Below the pieces are notes generated by a model. The model searched no databases, was not told the origin of the DNA, and saw only the letters and a program-made list of their open reading frames with translations. Shown one piece after another: positions 34,601-44,953 of a stretch of 64,000 nt of DNA (the stretch's first letter is position 1; every line of letters starts with the position of its first letter). This stretch comes from Alternaria dauci (Eukaryota; Ascomycota; Dothideomycetes; Pleosporales; Pleosporaceae), in the NCBI RefSeq assembly GCF_042100115.1, contig NC_091276.1, forward strand, positions 1,612,001 through 1,676,000, in the 5' to 3' direction. The position numbers and the translations under genes were made by a program.

Positions 34601-34752
34601 TTTATAGTCCCAGACTGTCGCTTCCTTTGACCCGCGGGTTATCTCTGTCCTCGCATCTCCTGCACCGCTGCCTACTCTCGTTTAACCTCTTGATCGACCG
34701 CGGGACCCTCTTGCGGCCCACAATTCCTTACCCGGACGTCTGTCTGCCCACC
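28683..34752. other. Gene-poor region (about 6 kb)
   Basis: No frame here has a supportable product. Open frames are mostly under 165 codons, overlap on opposite strands and lack family motifs. The stretch about 29.1-33.1 kb is visibly more AT-rich than the flanks; 33.3-34.2 kb is GC-richer with overlapping frames on both strands; the last 0.5 kb (34250-34750) is strongly pyrimidine-rich and looks like the promoter/leader of the downstream transcription factor. I saw no terminal inverted repeats, transposase or reverse-transcriptase motifs. Long non-coding RNA or degraded mobile DNA remains possible. Confidence 0.5.
29003..29016. repeat. Poly-C homopolymer (14 C)
   Basis: Uninterrupted run of 14 C in the gene-poor region. 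Homopolymers of this length are prone to sequencing and replication length errors. Confidence 0.9.
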
Positions 34753-36492
34753 ATGGACACAATGCAGAACTACAACACCTTTGTCAATCCCCAGGACCTC
34801 GAAAACCACGGCGACTTCCCAGACTCGTTCTGGCAGATGCGCATTGACCCAAACACCTTCTCGCCATCGTACGATGCTGTGGGCGTGCTACCTGGCACAA
34901 GCGAGCGCTCCAGCAGGAAACAGGACTCGGCCCTGGACCTAACCTCCTTCTCCACCCAAGGCTACCCGTGCATCAAGGCCGAGGGTGAATTCAGCAGTTT
35001 TATCAACACTGCCCACTCCACACCCACCTCAAACACCCCCTCCCCCCACGACAACTTCATCTTTAGCAATGCCAATTCCCCAGGCGAATACAACCGGGAT
35101 CAGAGCCAGACCAGCTCCCCCGAAACATGCAATGATTCCCTTGCCAATGACAGCTGGCCCGCGATCCACATCCCGCAGGCCGTCGAGCAAGCCAAAGTCT
35201 TCATCGCACTCGATAAGAACAAGAACCGGGCCGAAACTCAAATAAAGACTACTGTGACAATGGATCCGCTCGCTCCGCACTTCCAGTGGATTCGCTTCCC
35301 TCGCCAAAACCTGGCCAAACCAAAGCAGATGGCCAGCGCCGAAGAGGTCGAGGCCAACGAGAAGAACAACTGCACGGCCCGCTTGCAGCTGACCCTCGTT
35401 CTGGCGACTGCCGTGGAAAAGCCTGAAGGGCTGGAGCGCGCCTTCCGTCGTGCCCGAGGCGAGGAAGCGACCCCAAGGCGCCCACGTGGCGTCGCCATCA
35501 CAGACATTGCCAAAGACGACCTGTGCCACCCCCAAAATGGCGGCGCAGTCATCATCTGCGAAGGCTGCAAAGAGCGCGAAGCCAAAAGGTTTAATCGCAA
35601 AAAGAAGCGAGAGGCCGATGATGAAAAAGAGTGGTCTAATTACGAGGACGACCGCATCATCATGATCAACGAGAAGGAGTTTAAGAGATGGCAGGACAAC
35701 GAAAACCCTGATTACTCTCTAAATGCCAGAAAGATTGAGTTCGTGATGCGCATAACATGCTACTGCAGGCACCAAGAAGACAAATCACCCGTCGGTTACA
35801 GGGTCATCTTCACCTTCAAGGACGCCAACGAAAACGTACTCGCACAGGAAATTTCCGAGATTGTACAAATCACAGACGACCACAAGAACAAGGAAAGCCC
35901 CTCAGAGGCCCTGAGCACCTTGACCATTCCCACTGGGCTACATGACTCCATGCCGCTCCAGTACACTGTTCCCATGTCTGAATACTCTCCGACTGTCTGC
36001 AGTAGTCAGTACTCACTGCCCACGACGCCCATTGTTGCCCAAGCTCCCGGACTGCCTCACTCGCAGAGCATGTTTTTCCCACGGGAGGCACAGTACCCTC
36101 GCATGATGAATCCCACTCCTGCGACTCAGCCTTCAAGCCAGGCCAGTATGAGTTTCTACGGTGCTGCAATGCCTGCACCTGCGCCCACACAACAGTATGC
36201 CACCCATCAGCGCGGCCAAAGCTACTTTTCGCCAACCATGCTCAGCCCTACCGGAGATCAAATGTCGGCTCAGGCTGGCTACGCCCTTCATCGCCCTCAT
36301 TCTTTGGATAGCTTCCCGCAAGCGTACAACTTTCAGTTCTCAACACAACAGTCATATCCACAAATGTACTCGTCACAGCCGCCATCACGTGCCACTTCTC
36401 GGCCAGCATCGCCAACATGGGACCAGGGAAGGGGCGCAAAGAAAATGCGTGCGCAGCCTGGATTCATGTTGTATGAGGACTTTGAGGAATGA
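34753..36492 (+). CDS. Spt23/Mga2-type DNA-binding domain protein, short form
   Basis: Single exon, start ATG at 34753 in a strong context (CCACCATGG); 579 aa. The N-terminal 160 residues are disordered and Ser/Thr/Pro-rich. Residues about 165-390 hold the conserved domain: RAETQIKTTVTMDPL, FQWIRFPRQNLAKPK, VIICEGCKEREAKRFNRKKK, RIIMINEKEFKRWQ, and ARKIEFVMRITCYCRHQEDK followed by GYRVIFTFKD. These blocks match the N-terminal DNA-binding region of the Spt23/Mga2 family. The rest is Ser/Pro/Gln-rich and disordered. Unlike classical Spt23/Mga2 (over 1000 aa), there is no IPT domain, ankyrin repeat or C-terminal membrane anchor, so ER-tethered proteolytic activation is not expected. Probably a constitutively soluble transcription regulator. 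Confidence 0.72.
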   Translation: MDTMQNYNTFVNPQDLENHGDFPDSFWQMRIDPNTFSPSYDAVGVLPGTSERSSRKQDSALDLTSFSTQGYPCIKAEGEFSSFINTAHSTPTSNTPSPHDNFIFSNANSPGEYNRDQSQTSSPETCNDSLANDSWPAIHIPQAVEQAKVFIALDKNKNRAETQIKTTVTMDPLAPHFQWIRFPRQNLAKPKQMASAEEVEANEKNNCTARLQLTLVLATAVEKPEGLERAFRRARGEEATPRRPRGVAITDIAKDDLCHPQNGGAVIICEGCKEREAKRFNRKKKREADDEKEWSNYEDDRIIMINEKEFKRWQDNENPDYSLNARKIEFVMRITCYCRHQEDKSPVGYRVIFTFKDANENVLAQEISEIVQITDDHKNKESPSEALSTLTIPTGLHDSMPLQYTVPMSEYSPTVCSSQYSLPTTPIVAQAPGLPHSQSMFFPREAQYPRMMNPTPATQPSSQASMSFYGAAMPAPAPTQQYATHQRGQSYFSPTMLSPTGDQMSAQAGYALHRPHSLDSFPQAYNFQFSTQQSYPQMYSSQPPSRATSRPASPTWDQGRGAKKMRAQPGFMLYEDFEE

Positions 36493-38257
36493 GATCTCAA
36501 CGATACGAAAGCACGAATTACGATTACAAACACGGCGCCATGTATAGCGGGCATTTGAGAGGCGTTTTTGGGGTTCTTCATTTTGATGTCTGATGATGAT
36601 CTGGGTGGATGGTTTTCTGACATGATGCAACTCTAGCTTCGGCTACTTGGTTTCTGGGGAAAAAGCGTTTGTTCCACATGAAATCTCATCTGTACTTTTC
36701 TTCGTTGTCGAATGTCGCTCTTACGGGCGATTCTGCCATAGACCTTGTTCTGTTACTATAGCTTTAATTACTAGACCAGATCCTGCATCAATTCTATTTA
36801 CTGCTAGTTCCCTCACGAGGACTAGTAGATTCAATCAATATCTTGCCATCAGCATACAAATCGAGTAGGTCCCAGTGCGTGTGATCTTTGGCACGACAGG
36901 GCTTGAAAGGCGCTATGAGTCGCACCTTCCTAGATGATCGTATTTGTCTCGGCTTGGTTAATTCCAGTTCACAACACACCAGCACAATATCTGTCGACGC
37001 CGCCCTGTTGCATGAACAATGAATACCTAGTATCGATTCGGTGAGGTATATGAGTTGATCAACAGCACAAATTGATTGAGAATGTTACCTAATTCGCAGC
37101 ATCCACAGTGCTCTCTTTTACGCAAGAAGCAGAGTTTGCATATTGACTTCATCCCATCCTGTGCAACAGCCCCACGAGCATCACGGAAGCGAGCCGAACC
37201 AATGGATACAGACAGCCAGCATAGAACTTTATGAAGGACGAAGAGAAGATCAGGGAGAAAATCTCCTCTTTGACACCCTTGTCGCCAACGAAGGAACAAC
37301 AGTCAGCTACCACAGCAAATGTATATCGCATGCTCACGTCGCCCTCCTTCAATTCGCTCGGCTCGAAACAGCGGAGCGTGTTTCGACGCCGGGAGGTTGG
37401 TGCAAAACGGCCAAGCTACGGAAGTTAATATGTGGTAGATTGGACGGCGTGGGATGCGCACCATAGACATCGATAAGCAGCCCGTAAGCCAAGTAACATG
37501 TTCCCTCAGGGCTCACAAGGCGGACGCCGCAGGTACCCGAGCATGGCCGTATACTGAGCTCCCTTGATACCGGATCATCGATAGGCCCAGCCCTTCTATT
37601 CGATACTCGGACGGACGGATGTCTAATTAACCTTCTTTGGGAACAGAGGCGTTTACGCAAGTCAGAATGATTGCGCTCTTCCAATGTATAGTGCAGGATC
37701 TTATCGAAAGGCAGATCATTATCTCATTGTCGTACCGAAAAACTATGTGTTGTGTCACCAACCCGCATACGTTCAATTCATCCGAATCCTTCCCAAATAG
37801 CCGACTGAGTCGAAACCCGAAAACAAAAGCACCAACTCCAAACACCACTTTGAACTCGTGGGATACCCCCTTTACAAAACATGGCGAAACATTAAACATG
37901 GACGGGCTTTGCAGTACGTACTGTGAAGAAAACAAGAGTCAAATAGTCCGTACAGGGTTGAGGTGAGCCATCACAACACCAGGAACAGACAGAACTATAG
38001 GCGAGTATTATCACCCTCAGCTCTTGACAGGATCCGGGGGCACCAGGATGCACAATCGGAACAGCTGCAACGGCCCGAAGCCGCGCTTGCTTGCGTATAT
38101 GCTGGGTCTGCTATATCCGAGTATGCACGGCACGCCTCTGCGCACACTGGCTGCCGCAAGCAGGCCGGAAGACAGGCCTGCACATCCCTCTCGTTCTTCT
38201 GCGGGCTTCTGCGGTGCTTTCGCGACATGGCGGCGCGATCCTGTAGGACACTGCAGG
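36493..38257. other. Convergent intergenic, no gene seen
   Basis: About 1.8 kb between converging genes. A pair of mutually antisense frames at 37627-37966 (about 100 codons each) lacks any family signal. Nothing else seen. Confidence 0.45.
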
Positions 38258-40192
38258 CTAAAAGCCCGCAGCACTAGCTTTCCTGTATTCCTGAAAGTTG
38301 CTGGCGCCGTTGGTAATTGTTGGATCTTCTTGGCTTCGTAGCTCTTCCTCGAATCGCTCTTCTTCTTGCGCGTGGGCGGCTTCGAAGGCGGCGGATTGAC
38401 CGCGATGGAAGTACAGAGGTGCGCGTTTGAGGAGGGCTACGTCTTGTGTTACGAGTATGTGCTTGACGCTCGAGCCTGATTTGGTCAGTCGTCACAATTC
38501 CTCTTGGAGGTGAGGCAACAACATACCGGGTGTTTCATATTTGGCTTGTAAGAGGAGCTGGTCGACGACATGTCGCAGTCCACGGGCGCCTGTGCCCATC
38601 CGACTCGCTTTCCGCGCGATCTCACGAAGCGCGCCAGTCGTGAAGCGCAGCTCGATGTTCCTGAGATACGACTTGTGCTCTTCCTGTCGTATCAGACTAT
38701 CCTTGGGCTCGGTAAGAACGCGAACAAGAGCCTCCTCGTCCAAGGCCGCCACTGCGCAAACTGTCGGTATGCGACCTATGAGTTCAGGTATCATGCCAAA
38801 CTTCTGCAGGTCCGCTGGCTGTACATGGTCGAGTACATTGATCTTCTCCTCTCGCTGAACCTGCCTGACGCCAAATGGATTGGGTACGTCGTTCTTGGGC
38901 GGTACAAAGAATGGCGAGTCCTTCTTGAAGGATTCAGCCTCGGGGCCGGTGAGCATGACACCATCGGCGGCGGCATGCGCATTCGATGTCCGTATCGACG
39001 CTCCAAAGCCCATGCTGCCCTTTGACTTCCTGTCCAGGATGATCTTGTGTAGGTTGGAGAAGGCACCAGTGCATATGAAGAGGATGTTGTCAGTTCGTAT
39101 GTTGAAAACCTCGCCTTTGTTTCCGCCTGGCCCAGGAGGTGGAGGACCGCCAGGCATACCGCTGGGCTTGTTTGCGCTCTTCTCTGGCTTTGCTTGCACT
39201 TGGACGGTTGTGCCCTCGATGATTTTGAGTAGCGCTTGCTGGACACCTTCACCACCAACATCCTTTCCGTATGACATTTTGGATCCTGCAATCTTGTCGA
39301 TTTCATCAAGAACAATGATGCCATGCTCGGTTGCGTCGATGTCGTAGTTGGCGGCCGAGAACAGGCGGGCGACGCAAGACTCGACATCGTCGCCAATATA
39401 CCCAGCCTGTGTAAAGGTGGTGCAATCTGACATGGAGATGGGCAGGCCCAGCGTCTTTGCCAGGGTCTTGCACATCAGCGTCTTGCCTACACCAGTTGGA
39501 CCGAGTATAAGCACATTGGACTTTTCTATCTGCAGCTGGCGCTCGCTAGTGTCGAGCAAGGGATCGGCATCGGGGGCAGTGGACGAGGCTGGTTTGTAGG
39601 TAGGTGCTTCGCTGTAGGGTAGAGGGTCACTGTGACTATGCAGTTCCACGGTGGACTGCTGGCCGGGAAACTCGTCTGCTCTGCTACTCAGCCACGGCAC
39701 GGTCTGGGGAGGAGAGATGAAATCATGGATGCGCGGATCAAAATGAGAATTGGGGCTACCTTCTACAGGATGTCTGTATACAGATGCTCTCCTCTGCGCC
39801 TGAGCCTCGCGTCTAGCCTGCTCATGATGTTGCCTTTTGATTTCCTGGATGCGGAGATGATGCTCGTGGACGGCTACGCTCAAGACTATCTTTGCGCGGT
39901 CCTGGTCCACGACGAACTGGTCGAGATGCTGTCTCAGGACCTTGGGCGTGATGAGGCCCGCGCCCACGCTGCTCGTGTTGCCCAATGGGCCTCGGGTGGG
40001 CTGATCGGGCTCGTAGAAGGAAGAGAAGCCCTGGCCGCTGAAGTCGGAGCGGTTGAACCTGGAGGATTTGCGCGCGTGCGTCTGCGACAGGGGTGCGCGG
40101 TGCGAGATGCTGTAGAGGGCGAGGTAGGAGGCGCGGGCCTGGGGCGAGACGGCAACGGGGAGAGCCCGCTGGATGGTCCGTGGCAACATCAT
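38258..40192 (-). CDS. Mitochondrial ClpX-type AAA+ unfoldase
   Basis: Two exons on the minus strand: 40192-38527 and 38475-38258; 627 aa, 51-bp intron. The N-terminus MMLPRTIQRALPVAVSP is an Arg-containing presequence. The bacterial N-terminal zinc-binding domain is absent; the protein goes straight into TPKVLRQHLDQFVVDQDRAK, the ClpX core start. Walker A is LGPTGVGKT, Walker B GIIVLDEIDKIAG, the pore-loop region follows DVGGEGVQQALLKIIEG, and sensor 2 is TGARGLRHVV. A loop KGSMGFGAS occupies the place of the IGF loop through which ClpX docks on ClpP, so ClpP partnership is plausible. The protein unfolds matrix proteins for degradation or remodelling. A His/Arg-rich insertion separates the core start from Walker A. 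Confidence 0.9.
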
Positions 40193-40868
40193 GGTGGAAG
40201 GGGAGAGGAGCGCAGAGGGATTCACACTACAAAAGCTACGCGGGCATCGAGGGCATCACGAGGGCTTTAACGGACTCACCATGGCGCCGGCTGTGCTCGA
40301 GGCTTGGAAGTAACCGTGGTTGAGCCGCCGCGAGCTCCCCACGTTGGAAGATGCGGGGAGAGGTCCCCACGGCTCCCGATGGTGCCGATAAGGGCCCTGT
40401 GGCCGCCGACCGCGCGCGCGCTGGTGCGACTACTGCTACTACTGCCACCACTACTGCTGCTACAACACAAATGTAGTCTACAAAACCATGCGGCTGCCCG
40501 TCGGGGTCGACGCGCATCGCACTCACGACTCGGATGCAGATCCGACGAATTGTAGCGCAAATCCTTCCGACACGCACCCCCGTCGCAGCGTAGAGAGCGC
40601 TGTTGGGACAAGTGGCGTGGGCGCGATGCCCGTTACAGCGTGCTCGGAGCTATGACGTTGATTGTTGGGTTGGCAACGAACTTTTGGTTGAGCGCTGCCC
40701 TCAGCAATTGGGTTAGGGACGTAGGGACCCCGCAAATTCGAAATCATCTCTGCAGTTCATCTGGCAGGCTGTCTCTGTCTCTGTCTCTGTGAAACCTGCA
40801 TCTTCCCGCTACCGTCTCCTCTGGTAGCAAACTTGACAGCTCCTTCCTTGCTCCCACCATCCCTCACC
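40193..40868. promoter_or_regulatory. Divergent spacer ClpX / glycogen branching enzyme
   Basis: 676 bp between two head-to-head start codons. It contains a short (TGTCTC)n tract at 40769-40791, about 80 bp upstream of the branching-enzyme ATG. No specific regulatory site identified. Confidence 0.55.
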
Positions 40869-43191
40869 ATGGAGCTCAACAAGGCTTCAGCAAACTCGAC
40901 CCTGAGCGACACACCTGGGCAGGTCCCAAACGATGGAACTGGTACACACCGCTCCTCTCTTGTTGTCGCTGTTGTTGTTGTTGCTGCTGCTGCAAGATGA
41001 CTGACCCAATTGCTCACAGGCATCATCCAGATGGACGGCTACCTTGAGCCCTTCAAGGACGCGCTGAAGAGCCGCTTCTCCAAAGCACAGAAGTGGATCC
41101 AGACAATTGAAGAGACCGAGGGCGGCCTTGACAAGTTCTCGCGGGCAAGTTCCATGCATGCCTCTGCAAGAGCCGTGTAGCTAACTGCGCCCAGGGTTAC
41201 GAGAAGTTTGGCTTCAACGTCCAGTCCAATGGCGACGTCGTGTACCGGGAATGGGCCCCGAATGCCCTGCGCGCCTATCTCATTGGTGACTTCAATGACT
41301 GGAACCGCGACGCGACCCCCATGACCAAGAACGACTTTGGTGTCTTCGAGGTTACCGTGCCTGGCCAGAACGGTCAGCCCGCCATCCCCCACGACTCCAA
41401 GATCAAGGTATCCTTTGTCGTTCCCAACGACCATGCGCGCCAGGAACGCCTGCCAGCCTGGATCACCCGAGTGACCCAAGACCTCAATGTCTCCCCCGTA
41501 TACGATGCCCGCTTCTGGAACCCGCCCCAGAAGTACGTCTGGAAAAACCAGCGACCGCCCAAGCCCAAGAGCGCACGCATCTACGAGGCCCACGTTGGCA
41601 TTTCCTCCCCCGAGCCAAAGGTAGCGACCTACAAGGAGTTCACGCGTGACATCCTCCCTCGCATCAAGCATCTGGGATACAACACTATACAATTGATGGC
41701 CGTCATGGAGCATGCATACTACGCAAGCTTTGGATACCAGGTCAACAGCTTCTTTGCTGCAAGCAGCCGCTATGGCCTCCCAGACGATCTCAAGGAGCTC
41801 ATTGATACTGCACACGGAATGGGTATCACAGTCTTGCTCGACATGGTACACAGTCACGCATCTAAGAACGTGCTTGACGGCCTCAACATGTTCGACGGCA
41901 GCGACCATCTCTACTTCCACGAGGGCGCCAAGGGACGACACGAGCTGTGGGACAGCAGGCTGTTCAACTACGGTCACCACGAGGTCCTGCGCTTCTTGCT
42001 CAGCAACTTGCGCTTCTGGATGGAGGAGTACCACTTCGACGGTTTCCGATTCGACGGAGTAACGAGCATGTTGTACACTCACCACGGCATTGGCACGTGA
42101 GTAATCAGATTCCCTCTTCTACTGTCAAATGCTGATTTCATTAGGGGTTTCTCGGGCGGCTACCACGAATACTTCGGCCCTTCAGTCGACGAAGAGGCAG
42201 TCGTGTACCTTATGATCGCCAACGAGCTCCTGCACAAGCTCTACCCTGACTCCATTACAATCGCCGAAGACGTGTCCGGTATGCCTGGTCTCTGCGTGGC
42301 ACTCTCATTGGGTGGAATAGGATTCGACTACAGATTAGCCATGGCGGTACCCGACCTTTACATCAAGTGGTTGAAGGAGAAACAGGACATCGACTGGGAC
42401 ATGGGCGCCCTTGTCTTCACCCTGACAAACCGAAGACACGGTGAAAAGACCATTGCGTACGCAGAGAGTCACGACCAAGCGTTGGTCGGAGACAAGACTC
42501 TGCTCTTCTGGCTCTGCGACGCGCAAATGTACACCAACATGTCGACTCTTTCAGAGCTTACTCCCGTCATTGACCGAGGTTTGTCTCTACACAAGCTGAT
42601 TCGTCTGATCACGCACGGTCTAGGAGGTGAGGGCTACCTGAACTTCGAAGGCAACGAGTTCGGTCACCCCGAGTGGCTCGATTTCCCACGTGAAGGCAAC
42701 AACAACAGCTTCCACTACGCTCGCCGCCAGTTCAACCTTCCAGACGATGAGCTTCTCCGTTACAAGTTCCTCAACGAATTCGATAGCAAGATGCAGTGGA
42801 CAGAGGAGAAGTACGGATGGCTCCACTCGCCTCAGGCCTACGTCAGCCTCAAGCACGAGGGCGACAAGGTCATTGTGTTTGAGCGTGCTGGACTGCTGTG
42901 GATCTTCAACTTCCATCCCCAGGAAAGTTTCACTGACTACCGCGTTGGTGTTGAACAGGAAGGCACCTACCGCATCGTGCTGAGCACCGACAGCAAAGCC
43001 TTTGGTGGACATGGCAATATCGATGAGACTACGAGGTTCTTCACCACGCCATTTGCGTGGAACGAGAGGAAGAACTTCTTGCAGGTCTACATTCCTAGCA
43101 GGACTGCCATCGTGAGTAGACTACTATCTGACTCTATAGTGATTGCTTGCTAACCCGAGGACAGGTTCTTGCGCTCGAGAGCACGCTGTAA
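40869..43191 (+). CDS. GLC3: 1,4-alpha-glucan branching enzyme
   Basis: Five exons: 40869-40941, 41020-41144, 41195-42096, 42145-43111 and 43165-43191; 697 aa, normal for the eukaryotic enzyme. It moves alpha-1,4-glucan segments to alpha-1,6 positions in glycogen. After an N-terminal CBM48-like module ([20 protein letters not shown]) the GH13 domain shows region [11 protein letters not shown], region [11 protein letters not shown] with the nucleophile Asp, region III AEDVSG with the acid/base Glu, and region IV YAESHDQ. The second intron (41145-41194) uses a GC donor, GCAAGT, with branch point CTAAC and acceptor CCCAG; no GT donor restores the frame. The last exon codes for only eight residues (VLALESTL). 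Intron 1 carries a TTG/CTG repeat. Confidence 0.95.
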
Positions 43192-43483
43192 TAGAATCTA
43201 GAAGATGCGTATGAGACGAGGTGCTGGAGAAATATTAGAAGGACGACATGTGTCCTCATAAGATAATAGAAGATATTTACGCATTAGTTTGAGCCTTGCA
43301 TGCATCAATACTGAATGTTATCCCTTTGATTCGTCCATATCGTTAATGCGTGTAGCCTCATATGCGTAGCTCGCTTTTCCGAACCCCGAGCTCCGTTATG
43401 TCCGACGTCATCATCGCGGAACGCTTTCCGAAGCTTCCATACAATTTCCCTGTCGCCCTGTCCAGCGTCGAAACATAGCAACC

Positions 43484-44556
43484 ATGTCTTTCACTCGAAT
43501 TTTCCAGGCTATTGCACCACATGCCTTCCGCTCCTTCTCTGCGACCCGTGCGCGATTCCAATCTACAATACCCTACACCCCATCATGCCCGTCACCGACA
43601 TGCGAATGCGCAGCAGCGCCTCCTGGCCTCGACATCGATCGCAAGACGCCATTGCTGAATACTATGGCTGCATACTCTGAACAGGTCATATTCTGTACTG
43701 GAAAAGAAGACTGGGTTAGCAACATCGAGCAGGAGGAGGGTGAGACCGGCGAGTTTGTGAGAGGGCTCAAAGGGGTGATTGGAAAGGGCGGTCCTGGGTT
43801 TGATGTAGGTCCGTTTTCCGAATCAAGATCATCTTCTGGTGCGTCGAAGACTAACACGTTCTCTCCTCATAGCCTTTTACGAATGTCCTCATCACTGCTT
43901 CCTCGCTACCCAAGAGTGAAAAGACCGGCGCAACAACGGCTCTACTGTTCCCGAGTTTCAAACGTATACCGCACGTCCCTCACACGCCGGAGGCCTTTTC
44001 GAATTTCGCAACTGCGTATCTGAAAGCTCAGAGACTACATCCTATGCATGATGCTCTCCCCGCTGAGCAAAAGGCCAAACTCCTTCGCGACGAGTCGAAA
44101 GCAATCGAACTACCAGAGGCGGAAAACATCACGAAACCCACAATTTTGATCTGCGGACACGGCGGCCGCGATCAACGATGCGGTATTCTCGGGCCCTTGT
44201 TGCAATCCCAGTTCCGGTCCGAGTTCAAGCGTAGGAGCATAGATGCGGATGTGGGCCTGATAAGTCACATTGGTGGGCACAAGTACGCAGGAAACGTCAT
44301 TGTATATCTGCCTCCCAGTATGGAAGGCAACGCGTTAAAGGGATCGGGCACATGGTACGGTAGAATTGGGCCTGAGAATGTCGAGGGTGTAGTTGAAGAG
44401 ACGGTGATTAGAGGACGAGTCATCACTGAGTTGTTGAGAGGGGGTGTCATTCAGGGCGGAGGGAATATTGGGAGGATGATCGAGAACCAATTGAAGATTG
44501 ATAGCGGAGAAGAAGATAGTGGGACCCTGAGACTAAAGGCCAAGGCGAGAGGCTGA
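43484..44556 (+). CDS. AIM32: Thioredoxin-like Fe-S protein AIM32
   Basis: Two exons: 43484-43804 and 43873-44556; 334 aa, 68-bp phase-0 intron with a CTAAC branch point. The N-terminus MSFTRIFQAIAPHAFRSFSA followed by TRARFQS is a mitochondrial presequence. The C-terminal half is the sucrase/ferredoxin-like, thioredoxin-fold domain: ILICGHGGRDQRCG supplies two Cys eight residues apart and HIGGHKYAGN supplies two His, the ligand set of Aim32-type [2Fe-2S] proteins. Yeast Aim32 lies in mitochondria and has been linked to redox quality control of import machinery. It lies about 290 bp downstream of the branching enzyme in the same orientation, with no sign of co-transcription. Confidence 0.88.
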
Positions 44557-44953
44557 GCAGAGGTCTGGAAGGGTTCACTCGATCTATATATTGGAAGGAG
44601 GTGCACATGATGAAGGGGCCTTGGATTCCGAGGAGCATAATACAGTGGTGTCTCTAGATAGGATAATGAACCTAGAGAGTCGCATTCTGAGTGCGGGAGA
44701 TTAATGGCCGTGAACGTCAAGGTGTCTACGGTTCCACAAGATATATTGACGTTGACTCTGTTTCCGCATCCGGCAACGCGGAGGTATACACATAATCGGT
44801 ATCTTGCTTCTTAAAAGTAATGCCATACCCTTGTTTCCTCCATCCAAATCATACAAGTAAAACATAGGCCAAAGCTGGAAGAACATACGCCGAAATGTAC
44901 CCAAAGCATTAGCCACCATATACTCCCCTTTTTATTATACCATTACCAAGCAC
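44557..44953. other. Convergent intergenic, no gene seen
   Basis: About 0.4 kb between converging genes; 3' flanks only. Confidence 0.5.

Noticed and set aside
28683..34752. Repeat-induced point mutation of a transposon
   Set aside because: Parts are AT-rich, but I could not compute a RIP index, and no transposon protein remnant or terminal repeat was seen.
37627..37966. Pair of about 100-codon frames on opposite strands
   Set aside because: Mutually antisense, AT-biased, no protein-family signal on either strand.
41039..42085. 348-codon open frame antisense to glycogen branching enzyme
   Set aside because: Val/Glu/His-rich translation produced by the C-biased codons of the sense gene; no motif of its own.
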